Shown: positions 1-9,420, counted from the first letter of the stretch. The stretch: DNA of 64,000 bases from Faucicola tetraodonis (GCA_032017425.1 DALZPW010000001.1); one strand, 5' to 3'. Notes: generated by a model from the sequence alone, not told the origin. A program made the numbers and translations.

Positions 1-392
1 GGTAGTTGGTCAAAATTGTCTATAATCTCTAAGTCATCTATGGTGCTGTTTGATTTAGCATAGGCTGATTTTGTATGAGATTGTGACAAGGGATAGGGTG
101 AGATGGGTTTAACTGGTTCATCGACAATGAGATTGCCGGCTTCATCAATACCTGACTCATCGTCAAATAAAATCTCCTCAGATTTATCATCGATGAGCGC
201 CGAGGACGTCTGATGGTTTGGACTTGCCGGCGGATTGTTGTTAGTAATTTTTTGTTGTTCTAGCTGGTCGGCGGCGGAGAAAATGGTTTTGCAATAGGAA
301 CAACGAACGTACCCATTTTTAATGGCTAACTGTTCATCATTGATTTTAAATGCGTGTTGACAGTTTGGGCATTTAGCATTGTACAAATTCAT
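1..392 (-). CDS. Zinc-ribbon protein, MJ0042/DUF3426 type (3' end cut by window)
   Basis: The first 130 residues are visible. The protein opens with a small zinc ribbon, C8-x2-C11 and C31-x2-C34, as in the MJ0042 finger-like domain found at the N-terminus of DUF3426 proteins. A hydrophilic, acidic linker follows. Full-length relatives usually carry a transmembrane helix and a C-terminal DUF3426 domain, which here would lie outside the window. In many gamma-proteobacteria this gene sits between prmA and dusB-fis, and here it lies just downstream of prmA on the same strand, which supports the call. Function is unknown. The chosen ATG at 392 puts the first zinc-ligand pair at the position normal for the family. 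A promoter-like sequence at 463-491 suggests it is not transcribed only from prmA. Confidence 0.75.
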   Translation of the reverse strand, partial: MNLYNAKCPNCQHAFKINDEQLAIKNGYVRCSYCKTIFSAADQLEQQKITNNNPPASPNHQTSSALIDDKSEEILFDDESGIDEAGNLIVDEPVKPISPYPLSQSHTKSAYAKSNSTIDDLEIIDNFDQL

Positions 393-432
393 CGCAACAT
401 CACTTCCCTTTTAGCATTTTTAGTTTGCGTCT

Positions 433-461
433 TTGATTGTTAATAATGTCGTGTGTTAAAT
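433..461 (+). promoter_or_regulatory. Promoter-like sequence reading towards a hairpin at 572-596
   Basis: TTGATT (433-438), a 17-bp spacer and TTAAAT (456-461) on the plus strand. No plus-strand gene follows, only a terminator-like hairpin about 110 bp on. It could drive a short RNA, but it overlaps the oppositely directed promoter at 463-491 and the region is AT-rich, so a chance match is possible. Confidence 0.3.
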
Positions 462-462
462 C

Positions 463-491
463 ATTTAATGACGAATAAAAAATAAAGTCAA
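463..491 (-). promoter_or_regulatory. Probable sigma-70 promoter of the zinc-ribbon gene
   Basis: On the minus strand TTGACT (491-486), a 17-bp spacer and TTAAAT (468-463). The predicted start near 456 gives a leader of roughly 60 nt before the ATG at 392. Confidence 0.45.
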
Positions 492-571
492 CAAATTTCC
501 TAGAGTTTATGTTCACTATGCTGCTAGCTATGATACTAGCTACGTTATTAGGCTTCGACGGGGAAAAGACG

Positions 572-596
572 GCCTTACTTCCTTGTAAGGCTTTTT
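572..596 (+). terminator. Rho-independent terminator-like hairpin in the prmA 3' gap
   Basis: Stem GCCTTAC (572-578) and GTAAGGC (585-591), 6-nt loop, then TTTTT on the plus strand. The minus-strand U-tract is weaker (CGTCTTTT), so it fits a plus-strand transcript better than the end of prmA, although it may serve both. The rest of 393-615 shows only an inverted repeat TAGCTA-6-TAGCTA at 525-542. Confidence 0.55.
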
Positions 597-615
597 ATAC
601 GAATCGCGACTTGTT

Positions 616-1524
616 CTACTCGCGGCGAAAACCCGAGAGGCGATGCCAATGTTTATCTTCCTGCGCGCTAAAGGTAAATTCGCCATCCATCTCAAAATAA
701 GGCTGATAGGCAGCTTTTACATCTTCCACTTGGTTTTCAATCAGACCGGCCAACACAATGCTACCTTGAGATTTTAATAATGTCGCAAAATAAGAGGCAA
801 GGCTCATTAGCGGTTTGGCTAAAATATTTGCAGTTATCAAGTCCACAGGCAAAATAGCCTGCTCTTTACAATAGTCACTAAATTGTTCAGGTAAAAAAGC
901 CTGAAGCTGATCGGCTACCTTGTTGCGCTCGGCATTTTGATGGGTTGCTAAGACTGCTTGGGGGTCAATATCGACCGCGTACACCTGTTTTGCGCCTAGC
1001 AAAAGCGCCGCAATGCCCAAAATACCTGAGCCGCATCCATAGTCAATCACCACTTTATCTTGCAAAGGTTGTTCTGTCAGCCAATCAATACAAAGACGGG
1101 TGGTTGCATGGTAACCTGTGCCAAATGCCAAGCCTGGATCCATGATGATGTTAATCGCATTGGGGTTAGGGGGTGACATCCATTTGGGCACAATCCAAAG
1201 TCCATTGGCACATTCAATGGGATGGTAGTTCTTCATCCACTCACGTTCCCAATCTTTGTCATCCACTCGGCTCGTCCAAACTCGCGTCGCCACCACATCA
1301 TTGGCGATATCTTGACTCAAAGTTTCCAAATTACAATCACCATCAAATAGCCCAGTCACAATCACATCATCCCACAATGGCGATTCACCTGGCAATGGTT
1401 CAAATAGCGGTTGGTCACCTGCATCATCTAAACTGATACTGAGCGCATCGGCTTCGAGCATCAAGGTTTCCGCCAGTTCGGCTTGCGATTTTTCGCATCG
1501 AATATGTAATTGCTGCCAAGGCAT
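616..1524 (-). CDS. prmA: Ribosomal protein L11 methyltransferase
   Basis: PrmA trimethylates lysine and N-terminal amino groups of ribosomal protein L11 with S-adenosylmethionine, in the cytoplasm. The 302-residue length is normal for the family. The signature GLAFGTGYHATT lies at 131-142, SAM motif I DYGCGSGILG at 161-170, an acidic strand-2 end (VDID) near 184-187, and the substrate-side ITANILAKPL near 245. The N-terminal 60 residues form the L11-binding domain. It precedes the zinc-ribbon gene on the same strand, a common gamma-proteobacterial neighbourhood. About 200 bp separate its ATG from the stop of mrcB upstream, and I see no clear terminator there. Confidence 0.95.
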   Translation of the reverse strand: MPWQQLHIRCEKSQAELAETLMLEADALSISLDDAGDQPLFEPLPGESPLWDDVIVTGLFDGDCNLETLSQDIANDVVATRVWTSRVDDKDWEREWMKNYHPIECANGLWIVPKWMSPPNPNAINIIMDPGLAFGTGYHATTRLCIDWLTEQPLQDKVVIDYGCGSGILGIAALLLGAKQVYAVDIDPQAVLATHQNAERNKVADQLQAFLPEQFSDYCKEQAILPVDLITANILAKPLMSLASYFATLLKSQGSIVLAGLIENQVEDVKAAYQPYFEMDGEFTFSAQEDKHWHRLSGFRRE

Positions 1525-1722
1525 AAACAGTCCTTAAAAATAACAAATAAAATAATGAAACAATAAAAAGGGAGTGCACTAGCTTGGTAGTATAAACACA
1601 TTCAGCCATAAATGCGATGTGACTTAAAAATGAAAATACCCATATTATTGCTTGGCGCACCCGAGCTAAAACACCTAGCGGTAAGGGTAAAGACAAATAA
1701 GAAGGTTCGCCTGTTACCGTCT

Positions 1723-4329
1723 CTAAAACATTTCTTTAACCGATTTTTCTAACCAAGACTGCGAGCGCGGCGCCGCATTGAGTGGTTGGTTGGTATGGAT
1801 CGGGTCGCCGCCGTTATTAGGGGTATTGGGGGTATTAGGGTTGGTCTGCGTATTCCCCGTATAGCCACCTTCATTTTGGTAGGGATTGGGTGCAGGTGGG
1901 TTATTGCCAATGGTATCTTCATAGGTTTGTCTGCGTTCAATATTGTCATAGCGCTGTTGTTGGCTTTGTCCAAACTCACTCATTGCCTGTTGTTGCTGTG
2001 CGGCAAATCTTGCTTCTTGCTCGCTTTGGTATAGTTGTACCGCGCATTCACTACTATCTTGCGGTAGATTGTCGGTATCAACAGGTACATAGATGGCATT
2101 TGGACATTTTTCATGGGATAATTGTGATTTGCCGTTTTCCATCCATAGCCATTCGATATTGCCTGGCGCGATGAGATTAACTGGCGTAAGCTTTTGCTGC
2201 TTCATAAAATTGATCCACATCGGCAAAGCACCATTACCGCCACTTAGACCTGTGGGTTTGTTGTCATCTAAACCGACCCAAACAACGCTGACCACATTGC
2301 CACTATAGCCTGCAAACCACGCATCGCGATAATCATTGGTAGTCCCTGTTTTACCTGCAAGATTGAGATTGTCACCGAGCGATAGCGCCGCTTTGGCGGT
2401 ACCTTGCTTGATGACCTGCTGCATTGCATAATTGGTGAGATAGGCAGCCGTGGGGTTGATGACTTGCTGATTTTTTTGTTCCATGCCTTGAACCACTCGT
2501 CCTTGGTCATCAATAATCGTGCGAATGGTATGAATTTCATGACGCAAGCCACCCGTTGCCAGTACTTGATAAATCCCCAACATATCCATGGGCGATAGAT
2601 TCACCGCGCCAAGCAAGGTAGATGGATAATTGGGCAATGGGCTATTGATACCCATACGGTATAATTGATTTAAAAAATTGGGAATACCAACTTCCATACC
2701 CACACGCACCGCGGCTTGGTTATAGGAATTGGCTAAAGCGCTGGTGAGGGGGATAATACCATGACTGCCGCCACCGTAATTGCTGGGTGTCCATGTCTTG
2801 CCATCGGTCATTTTTAGCACAATCGGGCTGTCATCGACACTACTGGACAAATTATAGCGACCCTGCTCAAATGCGGTTAAGTAAATAATCGGTTTGAGTA
2901 AAGAGCCAACTTGGCGCTTGGCATCCACGGCGCGATTAAAACCGGTAAAATCACGACTACTTCCTACTACAGCGAGCAGTTCACCGTTGTTGGGATTGGC
3001 GCTGACTAGGGCGGCTTGCAAATTAGTGAGCTGTTTGGGATTACTTTTTTTTAACTGATTGACGCTTTGAATGACCGCGCTGGTAGCGGTTTTTTGAACA
3101 TTGGGATCAAAACTGGTAAATATTCTTAACCCTTCGTTTTTGAGATCGTTGGCATCATAGGTACGGGTGAGTTCTCGTTTGACCACGTCTAGATAATCAG
3201 GAAAACGCGTTTTACCAATCACAGGATTGTAAGAAATGCTCAGTGGCTGCTGCACCGCTTCATCATATTGCTGCTGGCTGATTTTACCGGTTATCAGCAT
3301 ATTACTCAGCACCACGTTACGGCGTTTTAGGGCAGCATCGGGGTAGCGTAGCGGATTGTACTGGGTAGGACCTTTGGCAAGCCCTACGAGCATCGCCATT
3401 TGGTCGAGTCGAAGCTCTTTTAGCGGGCGGTTAAAGTAAAACTGCGAGGCAAGCCCAAACCCGTTAATGGAGTGATTGCCATTTTGACCTAAGTTAATCT
3501 CATTCATATAGGCTTGCAAAATCTCACTTTTGGTGTAATGCATTTCCAGCAAAATCGCCATCACCGCTTCATTGGCTTTACGTTTGATAGTACGGTCTGA
3601 GTTGAGATAGAAGTTTTTAACCAGTTGCTGGGTGATGGTGGAGCCGCCTTGGCGTGAACCGCCCATAAAATTGCTATAAATCGCACGTCCTATCCCGCGG
3701 ATAGAAACGCCGTGATGCTGATAAAAACTGCGGTCTTCGGTTGCCACCAGCGCATCAATTAATGGCTGCGGATAGTCATTGATGGTTAAAACGATGCGGT
3801 CTTCATTGTTGTCTGGATAGATACCGCCAATAAAAATTGGCTCAACCCGCGCCACACCCGATGGATTGGGACGGGTGCTTTGTAATTTTTCAATTTGGTT
3901 ATCTTTGAGCGTGACCTTAATAATTTGCGATGGCTCAGTATCATTGGCGGCAAATTTAAATTCGCGGGTATGAATATAGTACTCACCATTTTTTTTGGTA
4001 TAAGTCCCGGCATTGTCATAGTTTTGGTCAGGGGCATAGGTGAGTAAATTTAACCAATTTTCCAATTCATCATCGCTAAGGGGATTACCCACCGTTAACG
4101 TTAATGGTTGCGAGTATACTTTTGCAGGGATATTCCAGCGTTTGCCCTCAAATTTTTGGGTGATGACATTATCTTGGCGCACCAAATATAACCCAAGCAA
4201 GACCAAGCCGCCCAATACTGCCACCACAAAGATAAAGCTCAGGATAAACATCCCTTGTTGGTTTGAGTCATACTGGAATTTAGGCGAGTTTTGGCGATTT
4301 TTAGCGGCAGAGATAACGGTTGAATTCAT
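1723..4329 (-). CDS. mrcB: Penicillin-binding protein 1B (bifunctional class A PBP)
   Basis: Class A PBP that polymerises lipid II into glycan strands and cross-links them in the periplasm. With the start at 4329 it has 868 residues. It has one transmembrane helix (about 27-50), then a UvrB-like domain 2 (from about VYSQPLTLTVG). The glycosyltransferase domain has catalytic E198 in ATEDRSFYQHHG and a GGSTITQQLVKN motif at 228-239. The transpeptidase domain has S476-x2-K479, the SYN motif near 535 and KTGT at 660-663. The C-terminal 90 residues are Gln/Asn/Pro-rich and probably disordered. Start choice is uncertain: in-frame ATGs at 4407 and 4374 would add a hydrophobic stretch unlike a PBP1B cytoplasmic tail, and no candidate has a clear Shine-Dalgarno. 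Confidence 0.93.
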   Translation of the reverse strand: MNSTVISAAKNRQNSPKFQYDSNQQGMFILSFIFVVAVLGGLVLLGLYLVRQDNVITQKFEGKRWNIPAKVYSQPLTLTVGNPLSDDELENWLNLLTYAPDQNYDNAGTYTKKNGEYYIHTREFKFAANDTEPSQIIKVTLKDNQIEKLQSTRPNPSGVARVEPIFIGGIYPDNNEDRIVLTINDYPQPLIDALVATEDRSFYQHHGVSIRGIGRAIYSNFMGGSRQGGSTITQQLVKNFYLNSDRTIKRKANEAVMAILLEMHYTKSEILQAYMNEINLGQNGNHSINGFGLASQFYFNRPLKELRLDQMAMLVGLAKGPTQYNPLRYPDAALKRRNVVLSNMLITGKISQQQYDEAVQQPLSISYNPVIGKTRFPDYLDVVKRELTRTYDANDLKNEGLRIFTSFDPNVQKTATSAVIQSVNQLKKSNPKQLTNLQAALVSANPNNGELLAVVGSSRDFTGFNRAVDAKRQVGSLLKPIIYLTAFEQGRYNLSSSVDDSPIVLKMTDGKTWTPSNYGGGSHGIIPLTSALANSYNQAAVRVGMEVGIPNFLNQLYRMGINSPLPNYPSTLLGAVNLSPMDMLGIYQVLATGGLRHEIHTIRTIIDDQGRVVQGMEQKNQQVINPTAAYLTNYAMQQVIKQGTAKAALSLGDNLNLAGKTGTTNDYRDAWFAGYSGNVVSVVWVGLDDNKPTGLSGGNGALPMWINFMKQQKLTPVNLIAPGNIEWLWMENGKSQLSHEKCPNAIYVPVDTDNLPQDSSECAVQLYQSEQEARFAAQQQQAMSEFGQSQQQRYDNIERRQTYEDTIGNNPPAPNPYQNEGGYTGNTQTNPNTPNTPNNGGDPIHTNQPLNAAPRSQSWLEKSVKEMF

Positions 4330-4516
4330 ACAAAAATGCGTCACGATCAAGGGTATAAAAAAGTGCTTTATCATGACCCAAAATACGCCAAAATACAATG
4401 TCAACATCGTGCTATTTTGCCACGTTTATACAGGATTTTTGAACTTTAATAGACCGTTTTGGAGTACAATAACAGTCATTTTTGGGTGAGTTAGGGTGTT
4501 TGCCCTAGGGGTTTTG

Positions 4517-7255
4517 ATGATGCCAAACAATAGCCAATTTGGGGCAAAACAATCGGATATTGAGCCGTCGGTTGTGACCGATGCGCCTAGCCGTACGCTT
4601 GTTGAAGCAGATAGCAAATTTACTACCACATATCAAGATGTGGAGCTGGTGTTACCAGATGAAGGGCATTGTTTTCATTGTGGCGATCCGCTGCCAAGCC
4701 CGCCATTTTTTACCCATGTATTGGGTGAAGATCGGGCGATGTGCTGTATGGGCTGTCAGCTTGCTTCGCAAAGTATCATCGAGGCGGGGCTTGAGCAATA
4801 CTATCTTGACCGCAGTGAAATCAATCGTACCGCCAGTCTCCCTGATTCGTTATATCAGCTGCAAGCGTATGACCACGATGATATCAAATCGCAATTTATT
4901 TACCATCAGCAAGGGCACAGCGTTGCTGAGCTGTCAATCAGCAATTTGCGCTGTGCTGCCTGTAGTTGGCTGATTGAAACCCAGTTGTATCGCCTTGATG
5001 GCATGGACACTTGCCAAGTCAACCTCACCAATCAACGGATGCGCGTGGTATGGGATGACAAAAAACTGCCGATTAGCCAAATTTTGGCAAATGTGCAAGC
5101 CATTGGGTATGATGCCAAACCCTATCGGCAAGATACCCATGAAGCGATGCTCAAGCGAGATAATCGCCGTATGTTGTTTCAATTGGGTATTGCGGCATTG
5201 GGTGCCATGCAAGCGATGATGTTTGCAGTGGCGCTATATTTTGGGGAATATTCAGGTATCGGCATCAACGATCGGCAATTTTTACGCTGGGTATCGCTGT
5301 TTGTTAGTATTCCTGTGTTTTTGATTGCAGGGTTACCATTTTTTCAATCGGCGTGGTCAGCGATTAAAGCCCGCCAAGTCAATATGGATGTGCCGATTAG
5401 TATCGCCATTGTCATTACCTTTTTGGCAAGTTTATATGCGACATTGACCAGCACGGGCGAGACCTATTATGACTCGGTTAGTATGCTGATATTTTTCTTA
5501 TTGGCGGGCAAATTTGTCGAGCACAATGCTAGGCTAAAGGCTGCCAATTTAGCCAATGATTTGGTGGTCGTCGAACCTGTGTTGGTCGCAAGGCTGGGTC
5601 ATGAAGCGCCGTTAGCGCTAGAGAATACGGATACCTCACAAGTAGCGCTCTATGCCAGTCAATATAAAGACCTTTTTTATCAGTCACTTAGTTTAGACCC
5701 TGCCAATAGGGGTGATAACGAGCAAATGGTTTCGGCGCAGTCGCTAAGAGTTGGTGATATTGTCCGCATTGATGCCGGTAGCAGTATCATCAGTGATGGT
5801 ATTTTGCTGTCGGATAGTGCCACGGTGTCCGAAAGTTTATTGACCGGGGAGAGTGATTTAATCGTCAAACGCTTGGGCGATAGCATTGTGGGCGGTAGTC
5901 AAAATGACAGTCAGCCGTTTGTGATGCAAATCACCACATTACCCAATGACAGCCAAATGGGCGTGATTGACAGGCTAGTGAATCGCTCGCTCAGTGAAAA
6001 GCCGCAAATCGCCTTAAAAGCAGATAGACTGGCGCGCTGGTTTGTCGCGCGGGTACTGGTGATTGCCAGTATGGTGTTTTTGGCATGGTATTTTATTGAG
6101 CCGAGTCATGCCATTTGGGCAACGGTTGCCGTATTGGTCGCTACTTGTCCTTGCGCCTTGTCATTGGCCACGCCCATTGCATTAACCGTTTCTACCAATC
6201 GATTAGCAAGCCTGGGGTTTTTAGCGACGCGCGGGCATACCATTACCACACTCGCTGAAGTCACCCATGTGGCGTTTGATAAAACCGGTACATTGACGTA
6301 CGGTCAACCCAATTTGATGGCGATTGAAACGCTGGATGTACCGGATGGTGTTAAACAAAATCCGTCAGTGGATTTTACTGAAGATGACACCAAAAACGAA
6401 GACGAGATAAAAAACCATTTTTTAAGTATTGCAGCGAGCCTTGAAGTGGGTAGTCGTCACCCCATTGCTCATGCGTTATTGACAATGACTCGGCAAATGC
6501 ATTTGCCCACTACCAGCGATTTGGTACACATTCCGGGGGGCGGTCTGCAAGCTACGATTGATGGGCTAAGTTACCGTCTAGGTCATCACGGTTTTGCAGT
6601 GCAATCAGGATTAGATGATGGGTTACTGCCAAATCTGAGCAAACACCAAGCCAGTACCAGTGTGACCTTATCAAGACAAGATAGCCTAAGCAAAAAATGG
6701 CAGCCACTGGCGCATTTTTATTTTCATGATAAAGTCCGTGAAGGCGCCTTAGCTACCATTAAACATCTCAAAGACCAAGGCGCGCAGGTGCTGATGCTCA
6801 CCGGTGATCCCAGTGCTCAGGCGTTTGAAGTAGCGCGCGAGCTTGGTATTGACACAGTTTATAAAGGTCTTACTCCGAATGATAAGGTACAACATTTAAA
6901 AGCCCTGCAGCAGCAAGGACACATCGTGCAAATGGTCGGGGACGGGGTAAATGATGCGCCGGTACTTGCCGCTGCCAACATCTCAACCGCCATGGCAGGT
7001 GCGGCAGATTTGGCGCAAGTCTCCAGTGACTCCTTGGTACTCAATGGTCAAATCCAAGCCGTGGCAAAAGCGCGTGAGGTGGCTTTCAAGACCGATCGCA
7101 TTATTGCCCAAAACTTCAAATGGGCGCTAGGGTATAACTTTATCGTACTGATACCCGCTGCGTTAGGCTATGTACCGCCTTGGTTGGCTGCGATTGGTAT
7201 GTCATTGAGCTCACTGTTTGTGGTGCTTAATGCGTTACGTCTCAAACGCGCTTAA
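4517..7255 (+). CDS. ccoI: Copper-translocating P1B-type ATPase, CcoI/FixI-like
   Basis: Inner-membrane copper pump of the type that supplies copper for cbb3 cytochrome oxidase assembly. It is 912 residues from the ATG at 4517, which has AGGGG six bases upstream; a GTG at 4496 is possible but has poor spacing. A cysteine-rich N-terminal metal domain (CFHC at 52-55, CCMGC near 76-80) is followed by an HMA-like domain with C146-x2-C149, the membrane CPC motif near 543-545, the phosphorylation site DKTGT at 588-592, an SRHP motif in the nucleotide-binding domain, and GDGVNDAP near 807. The extra N-terminal cysteine domain is typical of FixI/CcoI rather than CopA. No ccoNOP or ccoGHS genes are in the window, so the oxidase link is inferred from family character. 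Confidence 0.85.
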   Translation: MMPNNSQFGAKQSDIEPSVVTDAPSRTLVEADSKFTTTYQDVELVLPDEGHCFHCGDPLPSPPFFTHVLGEDRAMCCMGCQLASQSIIEAGLEQYYLDRSEINRTASLPDSLYQLQAYDHDDIKSQFIYHQQGHSVAELSISNLRCAACSWLIETQLYRLDGMDTCQVNLTNQRMRVVWDDKKLPISQILANVQAIGYDAKPYRQDTHEAMLKRDNRRMLFQLGIAALGAMQAMMFAVALYFGEYSGIGINDRQFLRWVSLFVSIPVFLIAGLPFFQSAWSAIKARQVNMDVPISIAIVITFLASLYATLTSTGETYYDSVSMLIFFLLAGKFVEHNARLKAANLANDLVVVEPVLVARLGHEAPLALENTDTSQVALYASQYKDLFYQSLSLDPANRGDNEQMVSAQSLRVGDIVRIDAGSSIISDGILLSDSATVSESLLTGESDLIVKRLGDSIVGGSQNDSQPFVMQITTLPNDSQMGVIDRLVNRSLSEKPQIALKADRLARWFVARVLVIASMVFLAWYFIEPSHAIWATVAVLVATCPCALSLATPIALTVSTNRLASLGFLATRGHTITTLAEVTHVAFDKTGTLTYGQPNLMAIETLDVPDGVKQNPSVDFTEDDTKNEDEIKNHFLSIAASLEVGSRHPIAHALLTMTRQMHLPTTSDLVHIPGGGLQATIDGLSYRLGHHGFAVQSGLDDGLLPNLSKHQASTSVTLSRQDSLSKKWQPLAHFYFHDKVREGALATIKHLKDQGAQVLMLTGDPSAQAFEVARELGIDTVYKGLTPNDKVQHLKALQQQGHIVQMVGDGVNDAPVLAAANISTAMAGAADLAQVSSDSLVLNGQIQAVAKAREVAFKTDRIIAQNFKWALGYNFIVLIPAALGYVPPWLAAIGMSLSSLFVVLNALRLKRA

Positions 7256-7275
7256 TAGTGCAATTTAACAAAGCT

Positions 7276-8199
7276 TTATGCTTTTGGCTTACTAAAATCA
7301 TACGCCGTGACTATTTGCGCGTTTTTGGCAAAATCGATGAAATAATAGAAGTATTTATCATTCTCATCAATCACCCGATCGCCGTTGGAATCAGCTTGGG
7401 TTGAGAAGTAAAAGCGTTTTCTCTCAGGCAGCCATTTATAATGTTTAAAATATTGATTATTGGGCGTGAGTTTCAATAAATTTTTGCCATTTAAATCACT
7501 TAAATACAAGGTAAGCTGCTGATCAAGATTGGTTTTATTGTCATCATCATCAGCGATCTCTTTGACTTCATAGATAAAATAGCCCAGCAGTAAGGTATTG
7601 CCGACTTTGACTGCCAATGGGTTGGTTGCTTCTTTCGCGGCTTGCGGTTGGGTAGGCGCAATTTGCGTCATGGTAGCTTTTTTTTGTACTGTTGTGTCAT
7701 CTTGGGTTAAATCTACCAAGGGCGTGTGCACCGCTCTTATCACAAAGTTATCTTGTGGAAACAGCCGGTGTACTTGCCCGGTTTTTAACCCTTCAAACAC
7801 AATATTGTAAACACTGCTTTGAAAATCATAGGGCGCAACTTCTTGAAAGTAGCTGACGGGTGATTTTTTAGCATCACTGCCATCGCTGTCATATTTGCGA
7901 TTGATAGGCACTGACGGAATAATCGGATGCAGTAGATTGGGCACACCTGCCAAATACACCGGAAAATCCATGCGTTTTAACCCGACTGTGGCAGGTGGGA
8001 TACTGGCTGGGGTTTGGGCGATGATGACTTCAGGTACGTTAGACGGTGAAGGTGCAGTGTCGCTCGCTCGGTTAGTTGTCTCAGGGGTGGGCTGGCAGGC
8101 GGTAAGCACCAAGCCTAGCCCCATAGCGCTCAAGGTACTCATAGTGATATGTAATGGTCTAAAAAAATTCGCATCACGCCATTGGTTAACAAAAGACAT
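7276..8199 (-). CDS. Predicted lipoprotein with EF-hand-like loop, unknown function
   Basis: The start at 8199 is chosen because GGAG lies six bases upstream of the ATG; longer frames exist upstream without a site. The 307-residue product opens with an N-terminal export segment ending in the lipobox LTAC followed by QPTPE, so it should be lipidated. A Thr/Pro/Ser-rich linker follows. Near the C-terminus, LYLSDLNGKNLLKLTP resembles a blade of TolB/PD40-type propellers. It is followed by an EF-hand-like loop, D270-x-N-x-D274-x-x-x-D278-x-x-D281. No specific family was recognised. It converges on ccoI with only 20 bp between the stop codons and no strong terminator, so 3' transcript overlap is likely. 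Confidence 0.7.
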   Translation of the reverse strand: MSFVNQWRDANFFRPLHITMSTLSAMGLGLVLTACQPTPETTNRASDTAPSPSNVPEVIIAQTPASIPPATVGLKRMDFPVYLAGVPNLLHPIIPSVPINRKYDSDGSDAKKSPVSYFQEVAPYDFQSSVYNIVFEGLKTGQVHRLFPQDNFVIRAVHTPLVDLTQDDTTVQKKATMTQIAPTQPQAAKEATNPLAVKVGNTLLLGYFIYEVKEIADDDDNKTNLDQQLTLYLSDLNGKNLLKLTPNNQYFKHYKWLPERKRFYFSTQADSNGDRVIDENDKYFYYFIDFAKNAQIVTAYDFSKPKA

Positions 8200-8307
8200 A
8201 AGAGTCTCCATTACAAAGATAATCAAATATACTACTAAAATGATAAGACATGTACAATCTTTGGTTATACCATCGTGTTTAGGTTTACAATAGTATTTAT
8301 TTTTTGT

Positions 8308-8333
8308 ATTGACGGTTTTTATTGACAGTTTTA
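8308..8333. repeat. 13-bp tandem duplication, two copies
   Basis: ATTGACGGTTTTT at 8308-8320 is followed directly by ATTGACAGTTTTA at 8321-8333 (11 of 13 identical). Confidence 0.75.
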
Positions 8334-8444
8334 AAAGGTAAATAAATTTCAAACACCACGACACGGGGCAAAAGGCGCGTGAGTAGCTATTTCATAAATT
8401 TAGGTTATAATAGTCAAAATTTAGTTAGACGCCTGAATTTTTTG

Positions 8445-8468
8445 CTTTTAAACTTTTAAACTTTTAAG
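8445..8468. repeat. 8-bp tandem repeat, three copies
   Basis: CTTTTAAA, CTTTTAAA, CTTTTAAG in succession about 90 bp before the hda start. Confidence 0.7.
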
Positions 8469-8557
8469 CATAGGGCGGCGAACTGGGCAGCACTATGTGT
8501 ATAGTGGTTTATGATTTATTTTCAAAAAGCGATATCTTACCGATTGCGAGTGCATGA

Positions 8558-9343
8558 ATGTCGGAACAATTAAGTCTAAACTTAAATATCAAGCAGTCCG
8601 CGAGTATCAGTGACTTTAGTGGTCCAGGCTGGGTATCAATCATCGATGTGGTGCGCCAAATGCATGTAGGACTGTTGACGCAGCTGTATCTATACGGCGA
8701 GCGCGATACAGGTAAAACCCATCTACTCAACGCTATCTGCGAATCCTTCCGTGATATCGACCAATCTGTTATTTATCTATCGCTGCGTGAGCTCATAAAC
8801 GCCAATATGGATGCCATGGTGTTGTCATCGCTAGAGAATACCACAGTGATTGCGCTTGATGATATGGATGAAATTCAAGGTCATCCTGAATGGCAAGAAG
8901 CAGTTTTTCATCTGATTAATTTATCGCAAGAATACGGCAATAAAATTATTTTTGCCAGTCGTTTGCCTGTCAAAGCGTTAAATTTTGAGCTGCGAGATTT
9001 GCTATCAAGGCTTGCTCGAGCCGCGACTTTTCAATTGCCAACGGGCAGTGATAGGCTTGATAGACAGCTGATTTTGGAATCGGTATTACGCCGTCGTCAT
9101 TGGCACTTTGATCCGCGCATCATCGACTATTTGCTTAACGAAGGTCCACACCGCATCGGTGCGATGTTAGCAGTATTAAACGAATTGCAGCCATTATTTT
9201 CTAACATGGAACGCACCCCATTAAACAAAGTGAGCAAAGCCAAAATTCAAGATGCGATGAACATCATTGATAATTTAACGCTGAATTTTGAATTGGCGGA
9301 CTTTGATGAAATTGCAGAAAATGAAAATTTTTTAGATTTTTGA
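8558..9343 (+). CDS. hda: DnaA inactivator Hda-like AAA+ protein
   Basis: Hda binds the sliding clamp and stimulates ATP hydrolysis by DnaA after initiation, preventing re-initiation. The 261-residue protein begins with QLSLNL at 4-9, a clamp-binding motif of the kind found at the Hda N-terminus. This is followed by a DnaA-like AAA+ core: the Walker A-type GERDTGKT at 47-54, the Walker B-like VIALDDMDEI, and the sensor region IIFASRLP. It lacks the DnaA DNA-binding C-terminal domain, which separates it from DnaA. The ATG at 8558 gives the clamp motif its normal position, though the Shine-Dalgarno is weak (GAG). A DUF2057 gene follows 77 bp later. Confidence 0.88.
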   Translation: MSEQLSLNLNIKQSASISDFSGPGWVSIIDVVRQMHVGLLTQLYLYGERDTGKTHLLNAICESFRDIDQSVIYLSLRELINANMDAMVLSSLENTTVIALDDMDEIQGHPEWQEAVFHLINLSQEYGNKIIFASRLPVKALNFELRDLLSRLARAATFQLPTGSDRLDRQLILESVLRRRHWHFDPRIIDYLLNEGPHRIGAMLAVLNELQPLFSNMERTPLNKVSKAKIQDAMNIIDNLTLNFELADFDEIAENENFLDF

Positions 9344-9420
9344 CCGGGTTTGTCATAGGAATTGCGTGATAAATGGGTTAGAATCCATCAACAGTTTGAT
9401 GTAAAACAACAGGATATCCT

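Larger units (their letters stand above)
8200..8557. other. Divergent intergenic region between lipoprotein gene and hda
   Basis: This 358-bp gap holds no gene I can support. A possible minus-strand promoter for the lipoprotein reads TTGTAC-17-TAGTAT in about 8226-8254. A plus-strand TATAAT at 8406-8411 lacks a good -35 but could serve hda. Two tandem repeats lie inside: ATTGACGGTTTTT/ATTGACAGTTTTA (8308-8333) and three 8-bp CTTTTAA[A/G] units (8445-8468). Confidence 0.4.

Noticed and set aside
551..566. TTCGACGGG-like string reminiscent of the tmRNA 5' end
   Set aside because: Only a short match; no tRNA-like ends, tag frame or matching 3' half nearby.
509..700. 63-codon plus-strand frame over the prmA 3' end
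   Set aside because: It overlaps prmA on the opposite strand and runs through the terminator hairpin; no ribosome site and no family resemblance.
4040..4489. 149-codon frame opposite the mrcB 5' end
   Set aside because: Antisense to the PBP1B coding region and its promoter side, with no domain.
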